DNA from: Eumeta japonica
Lineage: Eukaryota > Arthropoda > Insecta > Lepidoptera > Psychidae
Direction: 5' to 3'
Assembly: GCA_005406025.1 (NCBI GenBank)
Contig: BGZK01000181.1
Span: 248,001-312,000 of the forward strand
DNA length: 64,000 nt
Shown: positions 25,181-35,520 of the stretch, piece by piece
Layout of the letters: each line of letters opens with the position of its first letter
How positions within the stretch are numbered: position 1 is the first letter of the stretch
Translations under genes and position numbers: made by a program
The notes under the pieces: generated by a model
What the model was told of the DNA's origin: nothing
Database searches by the model: none
The model's input: the letters and a program-made list of their open reading frames with translations, nothing else

Positions 25181-25974
25181 GCAATTTCCATGTAATGAAA
25201 TGGGCGAAAAAGCTTAATTTTGGAGCATATGCAGTCGAAAAATTCGGCGGCTTACAAATGAAAGCACTGTAAGGTTAGTTTGTTTTAGTTCTTTTCATAG
25301 TCTTATGACCTTGCATTTTACTATGGAGTCATGTAGCCGATATAAACACAACTTTTATGCTGCAGAAGCGGGCTATTCGTGCCATTTATAACTTGAGACC
25401 AACAGCATCTCTTAAAGAAAAATTTTAAGAAATTAATATTTTAACGGTACCGTCACATTACATATATGAAAACCTCGTATATGTCAAAGAAATATAAAAT
25501 TGTTCCATAAAATGAGCGACATTCATAATATTAACACTAGAGATAAGAATGGCCTTGCTGCTTACAAAACCAGATTCAGTAAAGTTAACAAACCATTTAA
25601 GAGGCGATGTGTGCGCTTTTATAATAAGATCCCAGTGGAAATTTAAATTTTCCATTTTTCTAAGTTTAAAACTTTCATTAAAAAAAAGTTGTGTGGTAAG
25701 GGCATTTATGCCGTGTCTGAATATGATAACAAAAAAAAACCCATGGGACTTAACTGCTTGACAACCAGGCTGTTTCGCGGCTGTTTTAGTTTTCAAATGT
25801 TCTGCTAGTTTTATTGACTATCACGTATCTTTGGGCGAAACCGAAAAATGATCAGCATTCGGAATGGGTGTTAATATTAATACCTAAAAAATCTTATTCC
25901 AATGGTAATTCTATGACATATGAAATATAGATATTTTTGATTTGAGTGTCAAAACAAATCTATATATCGAATGC

Positions 25975-26175
25975 TTGTGATAGAAAGCTGGGCAAGAGTC
26001 GTCCTAGAAAACGTTATATGCAGACGAAACTGGTAGCATATTAAAAAGAGCCAAATTTTTAACATATGAAAGAGACGAGTTTGCATGACAAGACTGATGG
26101 ATGTCATTGAAGAAAGAGAGATACAAAGACCGAACCATGTGGGGAAATCTGTATTCTTTGCCTATCCTTCTGGGA
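25975..26175 (+). pseudogene. RTE-like LINE polymerase, C-terminal scrap
   Basis: The plus strand reads GKSRPRKRYMQTKLVA and, after frameshifts, RVCMTRLMDVIEEREI and GKSVFFAYPSGK. It is the same C-terminal tail as the minus-strand scrap at 15502-15720, but a separate and more damaged copy. Nothing further upstream of the polymerase is left. Confidence 0.65.
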
Positions 26176-26780
26176 AATATTCGTTAATCCATAATATTAA
26201 TAATAATAACATAAATGGTATTGATAGAACAATATTGGTGAAATTATTATGTGTATGATAACTTAAAAACATAAATACGTGACAACGATTTTCGGTTCTA
26301 GACACATATACGCTGAATATACGCTTTACCTTCCTTTATGTCGGATGAAAAGGTTATATCTCCAAAATTAAAATTAAACGCGCGCATGACCTCTTAATTG
26401 TCCTAGCCTATGCGCATAACTCGTGTAATGGCTACGCATTCAGTGCTGTAGTGGCTTTTGTTTAATACGACATCAAGATAATTCAAATTCTGTCCGCGGT
26501 GTCGGCGCCGTCGGCCCGCGCCGGACGCGACGAGGTTCTTGATGTAGATGCTACCGAAAGGCACTGAAGGTTTAAATAAACACATACGAACTTATGTGTA
26601 TGCTTTTTGATTTATTAAACGGTTTTATTTAGCTCACCCCGTTTGTTTTATTTATTATTTATTCTTGGGTCAAATTTAGTAATTCAAATTTCACTCTCTT
26701 CCTGTCAACCGATTAATCTGAAATTTTGTATACACTTTGGATTTTGGTGACAATACAATTAAGTTTATTCATTATCATTA
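26175..26780. other. no gene seen
   Basis: AT-rich with a short GC patch at 26495-26530. Bases 26600-26780 lead into the tandem array without a visible boundary and may belong to the same repeat. An open frame at 26403-26585 (minus) has no recognisable domain. Confidence 0.45.
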
Positions 26781-27310
26781 TAAATTCAAGATGGCCGCCG
26801 CTACAAAATGGCGGATAATTTATTTTTATTATTAATCCCATCAATATGGGTATCAAATGAAAGGGCTCAACAAGCAGAATACAATATACTATAAAAAATT
26901 GAAATCCAAGATGGCGGCCGCTACAAAATGGCGGATAACGTAGGTTTTATCAATCCCATCAATATGGGTATCAAATGAAAGTGCTCAACCAGTAGAATAC
27001 AATGTACTATATAAAATTCAAATTCAAGATGGCGGCCTCTACAAAATGGCGGATAACTTAGGTTTTATCAATCCCATCAACATGGGTATCAAATGAAAGG
27101 TCTCAACAAGTAAAATACAATTTACTATGCAAAATTGAAATCTAAGATGGCCGCCGCTACCAAATGGCTGATAACAATTTTTTATCAATTCCACCAATAT
27201 GGGTATCAAATAAAAGGGCTTGACAAGAAGAATACAGTGCACTATACAACCTCAATATTTAAGATGGGCGCAGCCACTAAATGGCGTATAATAATAAGAT
27301 TTAAATTTAG
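26780..27310 (+). repeat. tandem array, five units of about 118 bp
   Basis: Successive units start at the AAG of AAGATGG at 26788, 26908, 27026, 27144 and 27261, giving spacings of 120, 118, 118 and 117. Each unit has AAGATGGCGGCCGCTAC, AAAATGGCGGATAA, an ATCAATATGGGTATCAAATG block and a GAATACAATnTACTAT block. The AAGATGGCGGC and AAAATGGCGG stretches match the published YY1/Pleiohomeotic-type core (ATGGC); nine of ten sites keep it, and unit 5 has AAGATGGGCGC. No coding capacity. It lies about 240 bases upstream of a helicase pseudogene. Confidence 0.85.
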
Positions 27311-27427
27311 AAATTGAATCTGTAATTTAGGTATCTGATTAATCCAGCCTGAATCCACCACCCAAGTCAAGATTTTGTATCGTGTTGAGGATTATGTGGC
27401 GTTAGGGTGGCTAAAAATGATACGTCG

Positions 27428-27525
27428 TTAGCGGTACACCACCCAAGTTAAGGTGGTGTACCGCTAATGCGCAAGTACACCCAAGAAATGCGTGTACTTG
27501 CGCATTCGCGCAAGTACACGCATTT
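27428..27525. repeat. cascade of three perfect, overlapping hairpins
   Basis: Hairpin 1: 27428-27443 pairs with 27452-27467 (16 bp, 8-base loop). Hairpin 2: 27466-27480 pairs with 27492-27506 (15 bp, 11-base loop). Hairpin 3: 27486-27502 pairs with 27509-27525 (17 bp, 6-base loop). Hairpins 2 and 3 share the stretch GTGTACTTGCG and exclude each other. The block ends 24 bases before the first Met of the helicase frame. A direct repeat, CACCACCCAAGTCAAG / CACCACCCAAGTTAAG, precedes and overlaps hairpin 1. Confidence 0.85.
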
Positions 27526-27549
27526 CAGATACTGGAACACGCAGAGCCG

Positions 27550-29016
27550 ATGGAACTAGACCATGAAGAAGAAGTTCCTTATTTGCCAATGAATGAAGAC
27601 CAGTTCTTACAGGCTAAGCAGTCTATGAATGCAGGACAAAAGGAAATTTTTACATTAGTTACCCAGTCCATACAAAATCAAATGTTAGGTGCTGAAGAAC
27701 GTTTAAAAAAATTCTTTACAGGAGGAGCTGGTGTGGGCAAGACTTTTCTATTAAAGTTAATAAGAGACCAAATTAATAGGTGCTACGCAAAGGATGCGGT
27801 TAAAGTCTGCTCACTAACAGGAGTTGCAGCTAGATTAATAAATGGAGCTACGATACACAGTACTTTAAAATTGCCTGTACAGAAAGACGGTCGCATAACA
27901 GGTATGTCACCACTGTCCGGAAACTATTTGCGAATAATGAGGCAACAATGGCATCAGACAGAATTTTTGATTGTCGACGAGATTTCCATGGTGTCTTATC
28001 AAATGTTATGCATGATGGACGCTCGATTAAGGCAAATTAAGAACTGTGAAAATGAGTTTTTTGGAGGAGTAAACGTATTACTTTTCGGTGATCTTTTACA
28101 ACTGCCTCCTATAAAACGATTCAAACAGCCAGAACATCTCCAACCAGCTACACATCTCTGGCGTTTATTCACGCTGTGTGAATTAACTGAAAATATGCGT
28201 CAGCAAGGTGACCAGACTTTTATTGATATTTTGAATGCTTTGAGAGTCGGTGAGCTAACAACCCAACATTTTAGTATTTTAATGGGAAGACTTCTTCAAG
28301 ACACGAGTGATGAGTTTGCAATAGACAAAGCGTTAAGGGTATACCCCACAAATCAACAAGTTAACGACCACAACTCTGCTGTATTGAATTTGTACAGAAA
28401 TAATGGTGCTCGCATTTACAAAATAAAGCGCAGGATCAGCTAGTACACGCCACACGAAATGCAGACAACGTGGATAGAGCTACTATAATACCAGCTGATA
28501 TCAACAAAACTGGGGGTTTACCAGCGGAACTGGAAATATTTGTGGGGCAAAAGTCATGCTACGGTCCAATATTGACGTTTCAAAGGGATTAGTAAATGGC
28601 GCTATAGGCTACATCAACGAAATCGTTTGGCCTCAATTTCGTCGAACTCAGATGTATGCAACAGATGTACCTTCCGTCCGAATTGATTTCGCAAGAGACG
28701 GAGTACATCTTATACACCAAAGCCATACAGTTTCTAGCTAAGTACAATTACGGGACGGCTGAAAGAAGAATGTTGCCTTTAATACTATCATGGGCTTCTA
28801 CAATACATAAAATGCAGGGCAGCACTGTGGATCACGCAGTCGTATACTTAGGTGCGAAACTGTTTGAAGAAGGTCAAGCCTACGTGGCTCTTAGTAGAGT
28901 AAGATCTTTTGCAGGGACTACGTATAGAGAAGTTGGACTGCAATAAACTAACGGGCAAGAAACCTTGCAATAATGAAGCACTAAATGAATTAAACAGAAT
29001 GCGAAATAAAAACTAA
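27550..29016 (+). pseudogene. Pif1/Helitron-type helicase, frameshifted
   Basis: A superfamily 1 DNA helicase of the Pif1 type. Motifs in order: Walker A GGAGVGKTF (about residues 58-66 from the Met at 27550), motif Ia VCSLTGVAARLINGATIHS, Walker B FLIVDEISM, motif III LLFGDLLQLPP, and motif IV-like ELTENMRQQ. After 28427 the frame shifts; AQDQLVHATRNAD, then, after another shift at about 28545, [19 protein letters not shown], and after a third near 28710, [20 protein letters not shown] and YVALSRVRS (motifs V and VI). A last shift near 28936 leads to LNELNRMRNKN and a stop at 29014-29016. The frame is also open upstream of 27550 into the hairpin block, so the true N-terminus is unknown. No Rep (HUH) nuclease domain is visible, so it is a 5'-truncated Helitron or a lone helicase. 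Confidence 0.85.
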
Positions 29017-29021
29017 AAACT

Positions 29022-29788
29022 AGAAAATAAAAATAGCTAAAAAAACTTTTTAAGTTAAATGGTTTTATGTTAAACATACATTGCAATGTTTAAGATAAAT
29101 GTACTAAAAACCAAAAAATAATAAAATAGATACAGTCGTGGGAATTATAAATATATGCATAGACTAGACTAAAATAAAACCGTGGGGCACGTCAATTGTC
29201 TACAAATTATCGACTCAATGTGCGATAGAAGAATCGTTTAATTCGTCGTTAGGCAGTTGGCCCGCAGACGGTGAGGAAATTACTTACTATTTTCTTGCTC
29301 ATGGAAATTCCAATAGTTATACACTCCATATAAATAAAAAGAGATGTTTCAACTAGTTTATCGTTGGACATTCACACTGCTGGCTGGCGAGGAATCGTTT
29401 CACTGCTCGTAGTTTGTCTTTAATCGACAAAACATATGATAAAAGTACTACTCGCTCACCACTATGAAACCCTAAAATTCGCTTATAATCGAGCTTGCTA
29501 GCTTGTTTCCACATTCTAGCCCTACTTATCACACGTCCATCGTTGTCGGTTGAACAACTGCCTAATTATAGTGTAACATTACAAAACAAACATTTTAATC
29601 AACGATTGTAGACAATTGATGTGCCCCACGGTTTTATTTTAGTCTAGTCTATGCATATATTTATAATTCCCACGACTGTATCTATTTTATTATTTTTTGG
29701 TTTTTAGTACATTTATCTTAAACATTGCAATGTATGTTTAACATAAAACCGTTTAACTTAAAAAGTGTTTTTACCTATTTTTTTTGTT
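29022..29788. mobile_element. large inverted repeat (foldback or MITE-like)
   Basis: Bases about 29044-29203 and 29608-29772 are inverted copies with only two or three differences over 160 bases (shared blocks include ACAGTCGTGGGAATTATAAA and GTGGGGCAC-TCAATTGTCTAC). Weaker pairing extends to about 29022 and 29788. The 400-base centre has no coding capacity. The left arm starts just after the helicase stop, so the repeat may have grown from the helicase 3' flank. No clear target-site duplication was found. Confidence 0.8.
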
Positions 29789-29789
29789 T

Positions 29790-31320
29790 TAATATATTAC
29801 GTGATATATTTAATGTGACGACATCGCCATACTATCCGTTCGTTGTCCGATTAGATATAAATTTTTAGATAATGAATCTACGGATAATGTTACATGAAAG
29901 GATTCTTCACACATTCAGTAGTTGAAAATAATTATTGATATTTATTTTATTTGTGAAGTTACCCCTAAAATAAAACCAAGAATCTTAACTTAGTCAGTTA
30001 CTTCTGAGCATATTGTCATTATTCAGTAGCGTAAGAGTACATTTCATCCGACTCCTCCATGAAGCGCTGTCCGAGGTCAAGCAAATATATATAAAATCAG
30101 ATAAAACATACTTCATAATGCCTGAAAGAACACAGACAATAAATATGTACAGATACAGAATAAATACCAAGTCAAAATAATTCCTTAATTCCAGTAAACA
30201 ACGACAGAAGCTGAGAAAAATGCGAGGAAAGCCTCCGGCGCGGCAGTAATTACGAGTGACCATACATCGCGGCGGACGGCCGTAGGTAGGGTAAAGCTAA
30301 TATCGGTAGGAATCGGCGGGTAAATATAGCGTAAACACGTGTCCACTGCAGGGGCGTGCGGGGGCGCGCGAGGGGCGTGGGGGAGAAGCGATGACCCAAT
30401 AAATCTGGGGGTCACCGCCACAGCTTCCGAGGTACGCTCGCTATTTAACCATCTAAATAGTCGATGTGTCGCCTCCGGGACGCGAACAGCTGCTGGGCCA
30501 GGTGCAAGCTTGACGAGGCTTTGAGCTACTTTCTAATTTTAAATTAATTCTTAAAATCCCAAAAATATATTCTGATTCACATTTTTTTTTCAAATTTTGC
30601 AGTGAATTAATAAGGAATGCAATATTGAATTAACATAGTTTACCTGGGGTTTCTATAAAGTATGTTCGACAGGTAATATATTGCAAATACAATATTTATA
30701 ATTTATTTCGATGTAAGGCTGGAAATATTGGAAGTTCCGATACAGATACATTACGAGTGCTATTAGTGCTACCACAACGACAAATAAGGCGCAGCCTATT
30801 CGGAATGTAAGGAAAAACTATAGATATATAAGGACAATTACTGACCGACTCATCACGCTGTAGAGTTAATCATTACGGGAAAAAAAACATGTATTTGCAA
30901 ACAGTTGATTGTAGTACGCAGCAATTATTTAAGTGAAATTCACGAAATTCAACACTACAGAAGAAAAAGTTTTTGCAAAAGACAGTGGCAAAATTGTATA
31001 GAATATAAAAAAAGTAAAGGAAAGCTTAAATTTGAGTTTAATTCTATAGTAAGAGAAGTTATGGTAAATGTAGAAAGATAGAGCTAAGAGTTCCTTTAGT
31101 TCATTGTCTGGTTGAGTAATCGTAGCCAGATTTGTGAAATAATATTATTTTTTTTTAAATGTATTTCACGAACCTAAAAAGTTTTACAATGAAAAAATGC
31201 AGATTATTTGAAATTTAAATAGATTTAAAATCGGAAACGTAATGATTTCAACATGGCAGTTGACTCCACGTCCAGCTCATCGCGCGCTCGGGCGAGGTGA
31301 GGGCACATCGAGAATCAGTT
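29790..31320. other. no gene seen; one GC-rich island
   Basis: GC-richer sequence at about 30220-30510 (GGGGGCGCGCGAGGGGCG near 30360) supports open frames on both strands, none with a recognisable domain. Bases 31240-31320 include a short GC patch. The rest is AT-rich. Confidence 0.5.
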
Positions 31321-31329
31321 GACCAATAT

Positions 31330-31640
31330 TCAGGTTTATTAAACCAAACACGGATGCTCTAACGTCATGACGATGCTAGAACACATGCTGACGAACGTTA
31401 CGCGGGATAAGATCGAAGAACTTGGTGATATTGAACTCACACCACATCCAGCATTTGGTCCGGATCTTGCACCGTCAAATTATTATTTATTCAAGATCAT
31501 TCCGTCGTTCTTTTGTGAAAAAAACATATGAGTCCTAAGGAGATCTTGAAAACGCACTGCGATGATTCTTTGATCTATAATCAAGGATTTTTTTTACCAA
31601 GGTTTTATAGAGGTTGCTGAACGTTGGGTTAAGTAAGACC
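31330..31640 (+). pseudogene. mariner-family transposase, C-terminal half
   Basis: Reading across frameshifts, the plus strand gives HDDARTHADERY, RDKIEELGDIEL, TPHPAFGPDLAPSNYYLFK, CEKN and FYQGFIEVAERWV. This is the end of a mariner DD34D transposase. The HDDAR Asp is present, but the final catalytic Asp of APSDY is Asn here, and stops and frameshifts follow. It is the complement of the part present in the 4.3 kb copy, but they are unlinked copies. No terminal inverted repeat was seen. Confidence 0.75.
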
Positions 31641-31649
31641 AATACAACA

Positions 31650-32440
31650 CGATGAGCGTGGGCGTATTAAATATTAAGATTTTCTTTTTGTATGATTTTT
31701 TAATAAACAAAGTGCAATTTAGAAACCGACACCATTTATGAGACATCTTAATATATTCTATTAAAATACTTTTAGCTACTTTTAAAAAGAAATTTCGGAT
31801 TTTCAATCGTAGATAATTAACAGAAACATGGATAAGTGTACACAGCGCTTCCGCACATTACCGTTGACATTTTTAACTATATATTATTTAATAATATTAA
31901 AACTATTATGTGAAGAGCAATATATTGTAGTATCAAAAATTAGTGAACTTCATTTATTTTTTTACTTAAAATAATCTGTCTCGAACAGCGGTCCTGGCGT
32001 GCTAATAACAACTAATCTTAATTTGTAGGTCACTTACTTGACTCACGGGATTTTAAAAAGCAGACAGACGACTGCATTGGTGCTGCACTAGACAGCTTGA
32101 ACTCATTCTATGGCCATTTATTGATAATTGTAATAATTTTTTTGTGATCTAGTAATATGCTCCTCATTAATTAGCTGAAATTTTTGAATAATCTCTTAGT
32201 TATGTGTAGCAATTTTTCGAGTGTTGCTATAAAAGTCAAGGCATTCTAGTTCTTCAGTCAAAATAAAAATAATAGTGTTTATTTTAACCATAACACTATT
32301 TTCAGCGTTTTAGACATTGACCATTGTGGAACAAAAATTGAAAATCTACAATATATAAGTACAGTGCACGATGTTTGTTGGACACAGGCTTATAACCGTA
32401 AAAATTGCGAATTCATTTTGAAAATAACATTTAACTCGTT
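31650..32440. promoter_or_regulatory. ETHR upstream region
   Basis: No gene. A TATATAAG stretch at 32352-32359 could be a TATA box, but a polypyrimidine-poor acceptor-like TTGCAG at 32439-32444 suggests that the coding exon may instead be spliced from an upstream 5' UTR exon that I cannot see. Both readings are inference. Confidence 0.3.
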
Positions 32441-32530
32441 GCAGAGGCGGTGAGCTTCATCGGAGTGTTGGCGCGTGCAGTGCGCGCTGTGGAGAAAATG
32501 CGAACCAAACGCAAAACATAGAGTCCATAC

Positions 32531-32993
32531 ATGATTTCAATCGCGTCCGCGCTCGCTCCGCCGCCGTCGCCGCGAGGCAGCCCGCCCGCCGGCGCCTACG
32601 CCGTCCTACCGAAAAATGCGTCTCAGGGCCGCGATTTCGACATCTCCACACAGAAATACTTGTCGTTCCCGCAAGCGCTGGACAGGAGGATATCGGCCAA
32701 TGAAAGCGTCGACTTCGTTATGCCGAACGACAATTACACGGAGTACGCAGAGATACCTCATTATATAAAAGCGACATCGATGGCGTTCTGCATAGTGATA
32801 ATGTGCTTGGGCGTGATCGGCAACGTGATGGTGCCCATAGTCATACTGAAGACCAAGGACATGAGAAACTCCACCAACATATTCCTGGTGAACCTGAGCA
32901 TCGCTGATCTCATGGTGTTGCTGGTGTGCACGCCCACCGTGCTCGTCGAGGTCAACTCCAAGCCCGAAACGTGGGTGCTCGGCAAGGAATTGT
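32531..32993 (+). CDS. ETHR: ecdysis-triggering hormone receptor, first coding exon (partial)
   Basis: A rhodopsin-class G-protein-coupled receptor for the peptide that triggers insect ecdysis behaviour. The exon encodes 154 residues plus the first base of a Cys codon: an extracellular N-terminus (1-80) with N-glycosylation sequons at Asn29, Asn57 and Asn68; TM1 at about 82-105 with the GN motif at 97-98; loop KTKDMRNSTN; TM2 at about 115-138 with LSIADL (Asp126); and TPTVLVEVNSKPETWVLGKE leading to the conserved Cys at the start of TM3. The NVMVPIVI to WVLG stretch is what I know as ETHR-specific; the wider class includes TRH and neuromedin U/pyrokinin receptors. The Met at 32531 is the first in frame; residues 1-60 are Pro/Ala/Gly-rich and less certain. 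The exon ends at GTAAGT (32994), phase 1. TM3-TM7 are missing. Confidence 0.75.
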
Positions 32994-33164
32994 GTAAGTA
33001 TTACATTTCATTTTGCATAATACCTCGTGCATAGTTTTAGATGAAGCATATTTAGTAGAATACGAGTCATAGATAATTCGTTCTCAAGTTTGAGTTTTAA
33101 AGTAAGTAGATGATTGTGCACTACACATATCACTATACACACAAAAGGATGCTCACATTCAGGA

Positions 33165-33480
33165 TGTTTGAAAGAGGCATGCATTTGAACTCTTTTTATA
33201 TAACATTTTAAGGACCAAATAAGAATGCAAAAAACCGGAGACTAGGTGAACATCGCCGCCTGTGGACACTCGCAACCACAACGGAGTCGCTTTCTCATTG
33301 TTAGTCTTTTATAAGGGAATAGAATATCTGGAAGAGTGGGAGTGGGTCACTAGAACTGTCATTCGCTAACCGAAATGCAACAGGAAGTTGCAGCTTCACG
33401 TTTATACCCTGTGAGAGCGTCACCGTCTGAGCCGGCCCGTGTTCGCACTGCAGCCGAGTTAGCCGCCGCGTGACTATCGT
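33165..33480 (+). repeat. dispersed repeat 'G', copy 1
   Basis: Shares an ordered series with 35165-35520: TATAACATTTT, CATCGCCGCCTGTGGACA (or GATCGTTGCCCATGGATA), GAATAGAATATCTG, CAnnAACTTCACG and a tail near TGTGAGAGCGTCACCG. No coding capacity. The parallel order, not identity, supports it. Confidence 0.55.
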
Positions 33481-33499
33481 CGAATTAAGGCCCCGATAG

Positions 33500-35160
33500 C
33501 TACTTGGTAAGGTTTTTTGTAATTGAATAGCGTGTGATATACTTTATTTGATGACGTATAGTTGGGTAATATACTAAACAACTTCTCATAAACATATAAT
33601 TATTTCAAATTATGTATATTTTAATAATCAGAACAGGTGGTCTACAGAATAATTTAAATAAAATATTACTGAAGACTGTTTGCTTTTGTTGAGGTTGTGT
33701 TAGACGAGCTTCAAATGAACTCTAATCTAATATCTCAAAATATAAAGCGAATAGGTCATCCTTAATAATTAACCACAGGTCAGCATTTTTGCAGAATAAC
33801 TGCGTAATAGTAACATTAATAGTAATAGCAAAATTAATTTGTGCCTAAAATTAAAAAAACACAATTATTATTTGCATTATTCTATTTATAGCAATACCAA
33901 GTACAGTGTTAACCCTTCAATATGCGAGCTAAATTACTCACTTTAACTTTATGTACAAGGAAAATTATTAAATGAAACAAAAACCTGATTACGTTGAAAA
34001 ATACTAACTAAAAAGTGAAAAATAATTCATATTTTTTAATTTTTATTAATGAGATAATTATGTTATTGGTTCAGGTATTTAGAATATGTATAAATTTATG
34101 ATATAGATTACTTTTAAACATATGAATTGTATATATTTTTGTTGTTGCCTCTTAAAACCCTTTATTTCGATACTACACTTGATAGATTTAGAAGAAAAAG
34201 AGTTTTTAGACCCCTAATTTTCTGCCAAACATTATCCTCCCTTTCTCCGGCAGTCGGGTAAAAAGCACAAATTACGAAAAGAGCGCTATGAATTTATTCT
34301 TATGATTGTCTATTTATTTGATTGGTACATAACTTAAAATATACACAGGAAGATAACGTATTCTTTATTAAAATTAATATTATAATCTAAAATTTCCTTC
34401 GCGTCGCTCGCAATTGAGCTTTTAATTGAGAGGGCAACCCTAACTCATAGCGTTATCATTTTACTGCATGAACTCGAGAACCTAACACGCATCGTTCTAA
34501 GGAATTCGAAAAATATGTAATTCTTTTCAACTGTAATATTAATCAAGGAAACCGTTTTCGTAAAATAATAAGCAAATAATAATATCAAAAGCGATAGCAA
34601 TGTGATTCGTTGGTATTCGTTTAGCGCGGCGCGCACAGTGCGAAAGTGCCTTTTGATTTAGCTACCGCGGCCGAGATGGAACTTCGGCGCCCGGCGCGCG
34701 GCGCGCGGCCGCTGTCGGCCCGCACGTAGTTCCAGCACTTGGATTTCTTGCCCAGTTGTATCGTCGTTTTCGGACTTCTTCGAGATATAATACAATGTAA
34801 TCATTATTCATTTTAAGTACAATATTCATTCATTTTAATTGTCTTTAAAATATTATATGACATTTATTACTGTTAAACGTCAAATATAAGTCGCCATTTA
34901 ATTTGTTACCGCCCGCAGTGTACAGCCATATTTTTATTACTCACATAAAAAATATTTTCCATTTGAAACTTTTAAAATAGAACCTCATTTGATGTTTAAT
35001 TATAATAATATAATAGAATGTAGCAATAGAATTTTAAGCGATTAAAAGCATTCAGAATTAATCGTCGTTTTAAAGATAAAAGTTTGTTTAATTTCGGACA
35101 AAGAAAAAGTTTGTTTTTTTTATTTTCGTGTTCAATATATTTTAATGATATTGACTTTAT
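33500..35160. other. no gene seen; GC-rich island near 34.7 kb
   Basis: AT-rich intron sequence with a compact island at about 34625-34735 (GGCGCGCGGCGCGCGG). No exon signals or transposon proteins recognised. Confidence 0.5.
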
Positions 35161-35164
35161 GAAT

Positions 35165-35520
35165 ACATAAAAGATTTTTTATAACATTTTCGAGGGCCAA
35201 AGGAGTATGCGAGCCACCAGAGAGTAGGTAGTGATCGTTGCCCATGGATACATGCAACTTCAGAGAAGTCACCAGTTGCCGGCTTCTTGGGGTAGGAATA
35301 GGATATCTGATGGAAGAGGGAATGCCTGATGGCCTAGGCGGGGATGGGTGGACGGGAGATTACTGTGATGAAGGGGAAGTAGGATGATGGAAGGGTGTGG
35401 ACCATCGGAACTTCACGAGACGAAATGTAAAAATGGCTGAAAGTGCTACTTCAGGTCTATATTCTGCGAAAGTGCATTATTTCACCGTTCTATTTTGGTG
35501 CTGCAGTCAAGTTGGCCACA
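35165..35520 (+). repeat. dispersed repeat 'G', copy 2
   Basis: Parallels copy 1 at 33165. This copy has a GGGATGGGTGGACGGGAG-rich centre and a more complete tail (TTATTTCACCGTTCTA). Class unknown. A minus-strand copy lies at about 54175-54400. Confidence 0.6.

Larger units (their letters stand above)
21925..25780 (+). pseudogene. Jockey-like LINE copy C, the longest copy
   Basis: The layout follows an ORF2 of the jockey type. Endonuclease remnants lie at about 21940-22300 (NVQGMLTEELE, ASSFSREKAIHEGSLILVKN, IELQRLIVLSVYRPPNSS-like). The linker and reverse transcriptase run from about 23190 to 24510 (WNIINRETGKY, DIDGLSIKIFNS, SDPSNFKPTSILPTLSKIF, AIGVFCDISKSFDCIH). The catalytic box reads FAGD (24297-24308), so a metal-binding Asp is Gly. 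The C-terminal part resumes at about 25190 (MGEKA/KWAKKLNFGAYAVEK, RAIRAIYNLRP) and runs to about 25780. Many stops and frameshifts. Two insertions interrupt it: 22662-23134 and about 24520-25180. Confidence 0.8.

Noticed and set aside
26780..27310. CRISPR-like array
   Set aside because: Units are about 118 bp, contiguous and diverged, without unique spacers, in a eukaryotic genome.
28656..28946. Separate small helicase gene
   Set aside because: It is the C-terminal part of the frameshifted helicase starting at 27550, with motifs V and VI in the expected order.
30185..30524. Open frames across a GC-rich patch upstream of ETHR
   Set aside because: No homology recognised and no sign of a continuing exon structure; kept only as a GC island.
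32027..32043. Ecdysone receptor element (AGGTCA with a degenerate inverted partner) upstream of ETHR
   Set aside because: Only one half-site is good and such hexamers are common by chance; ecdysone control of ETHR is known from the literature, but this site does not show it.
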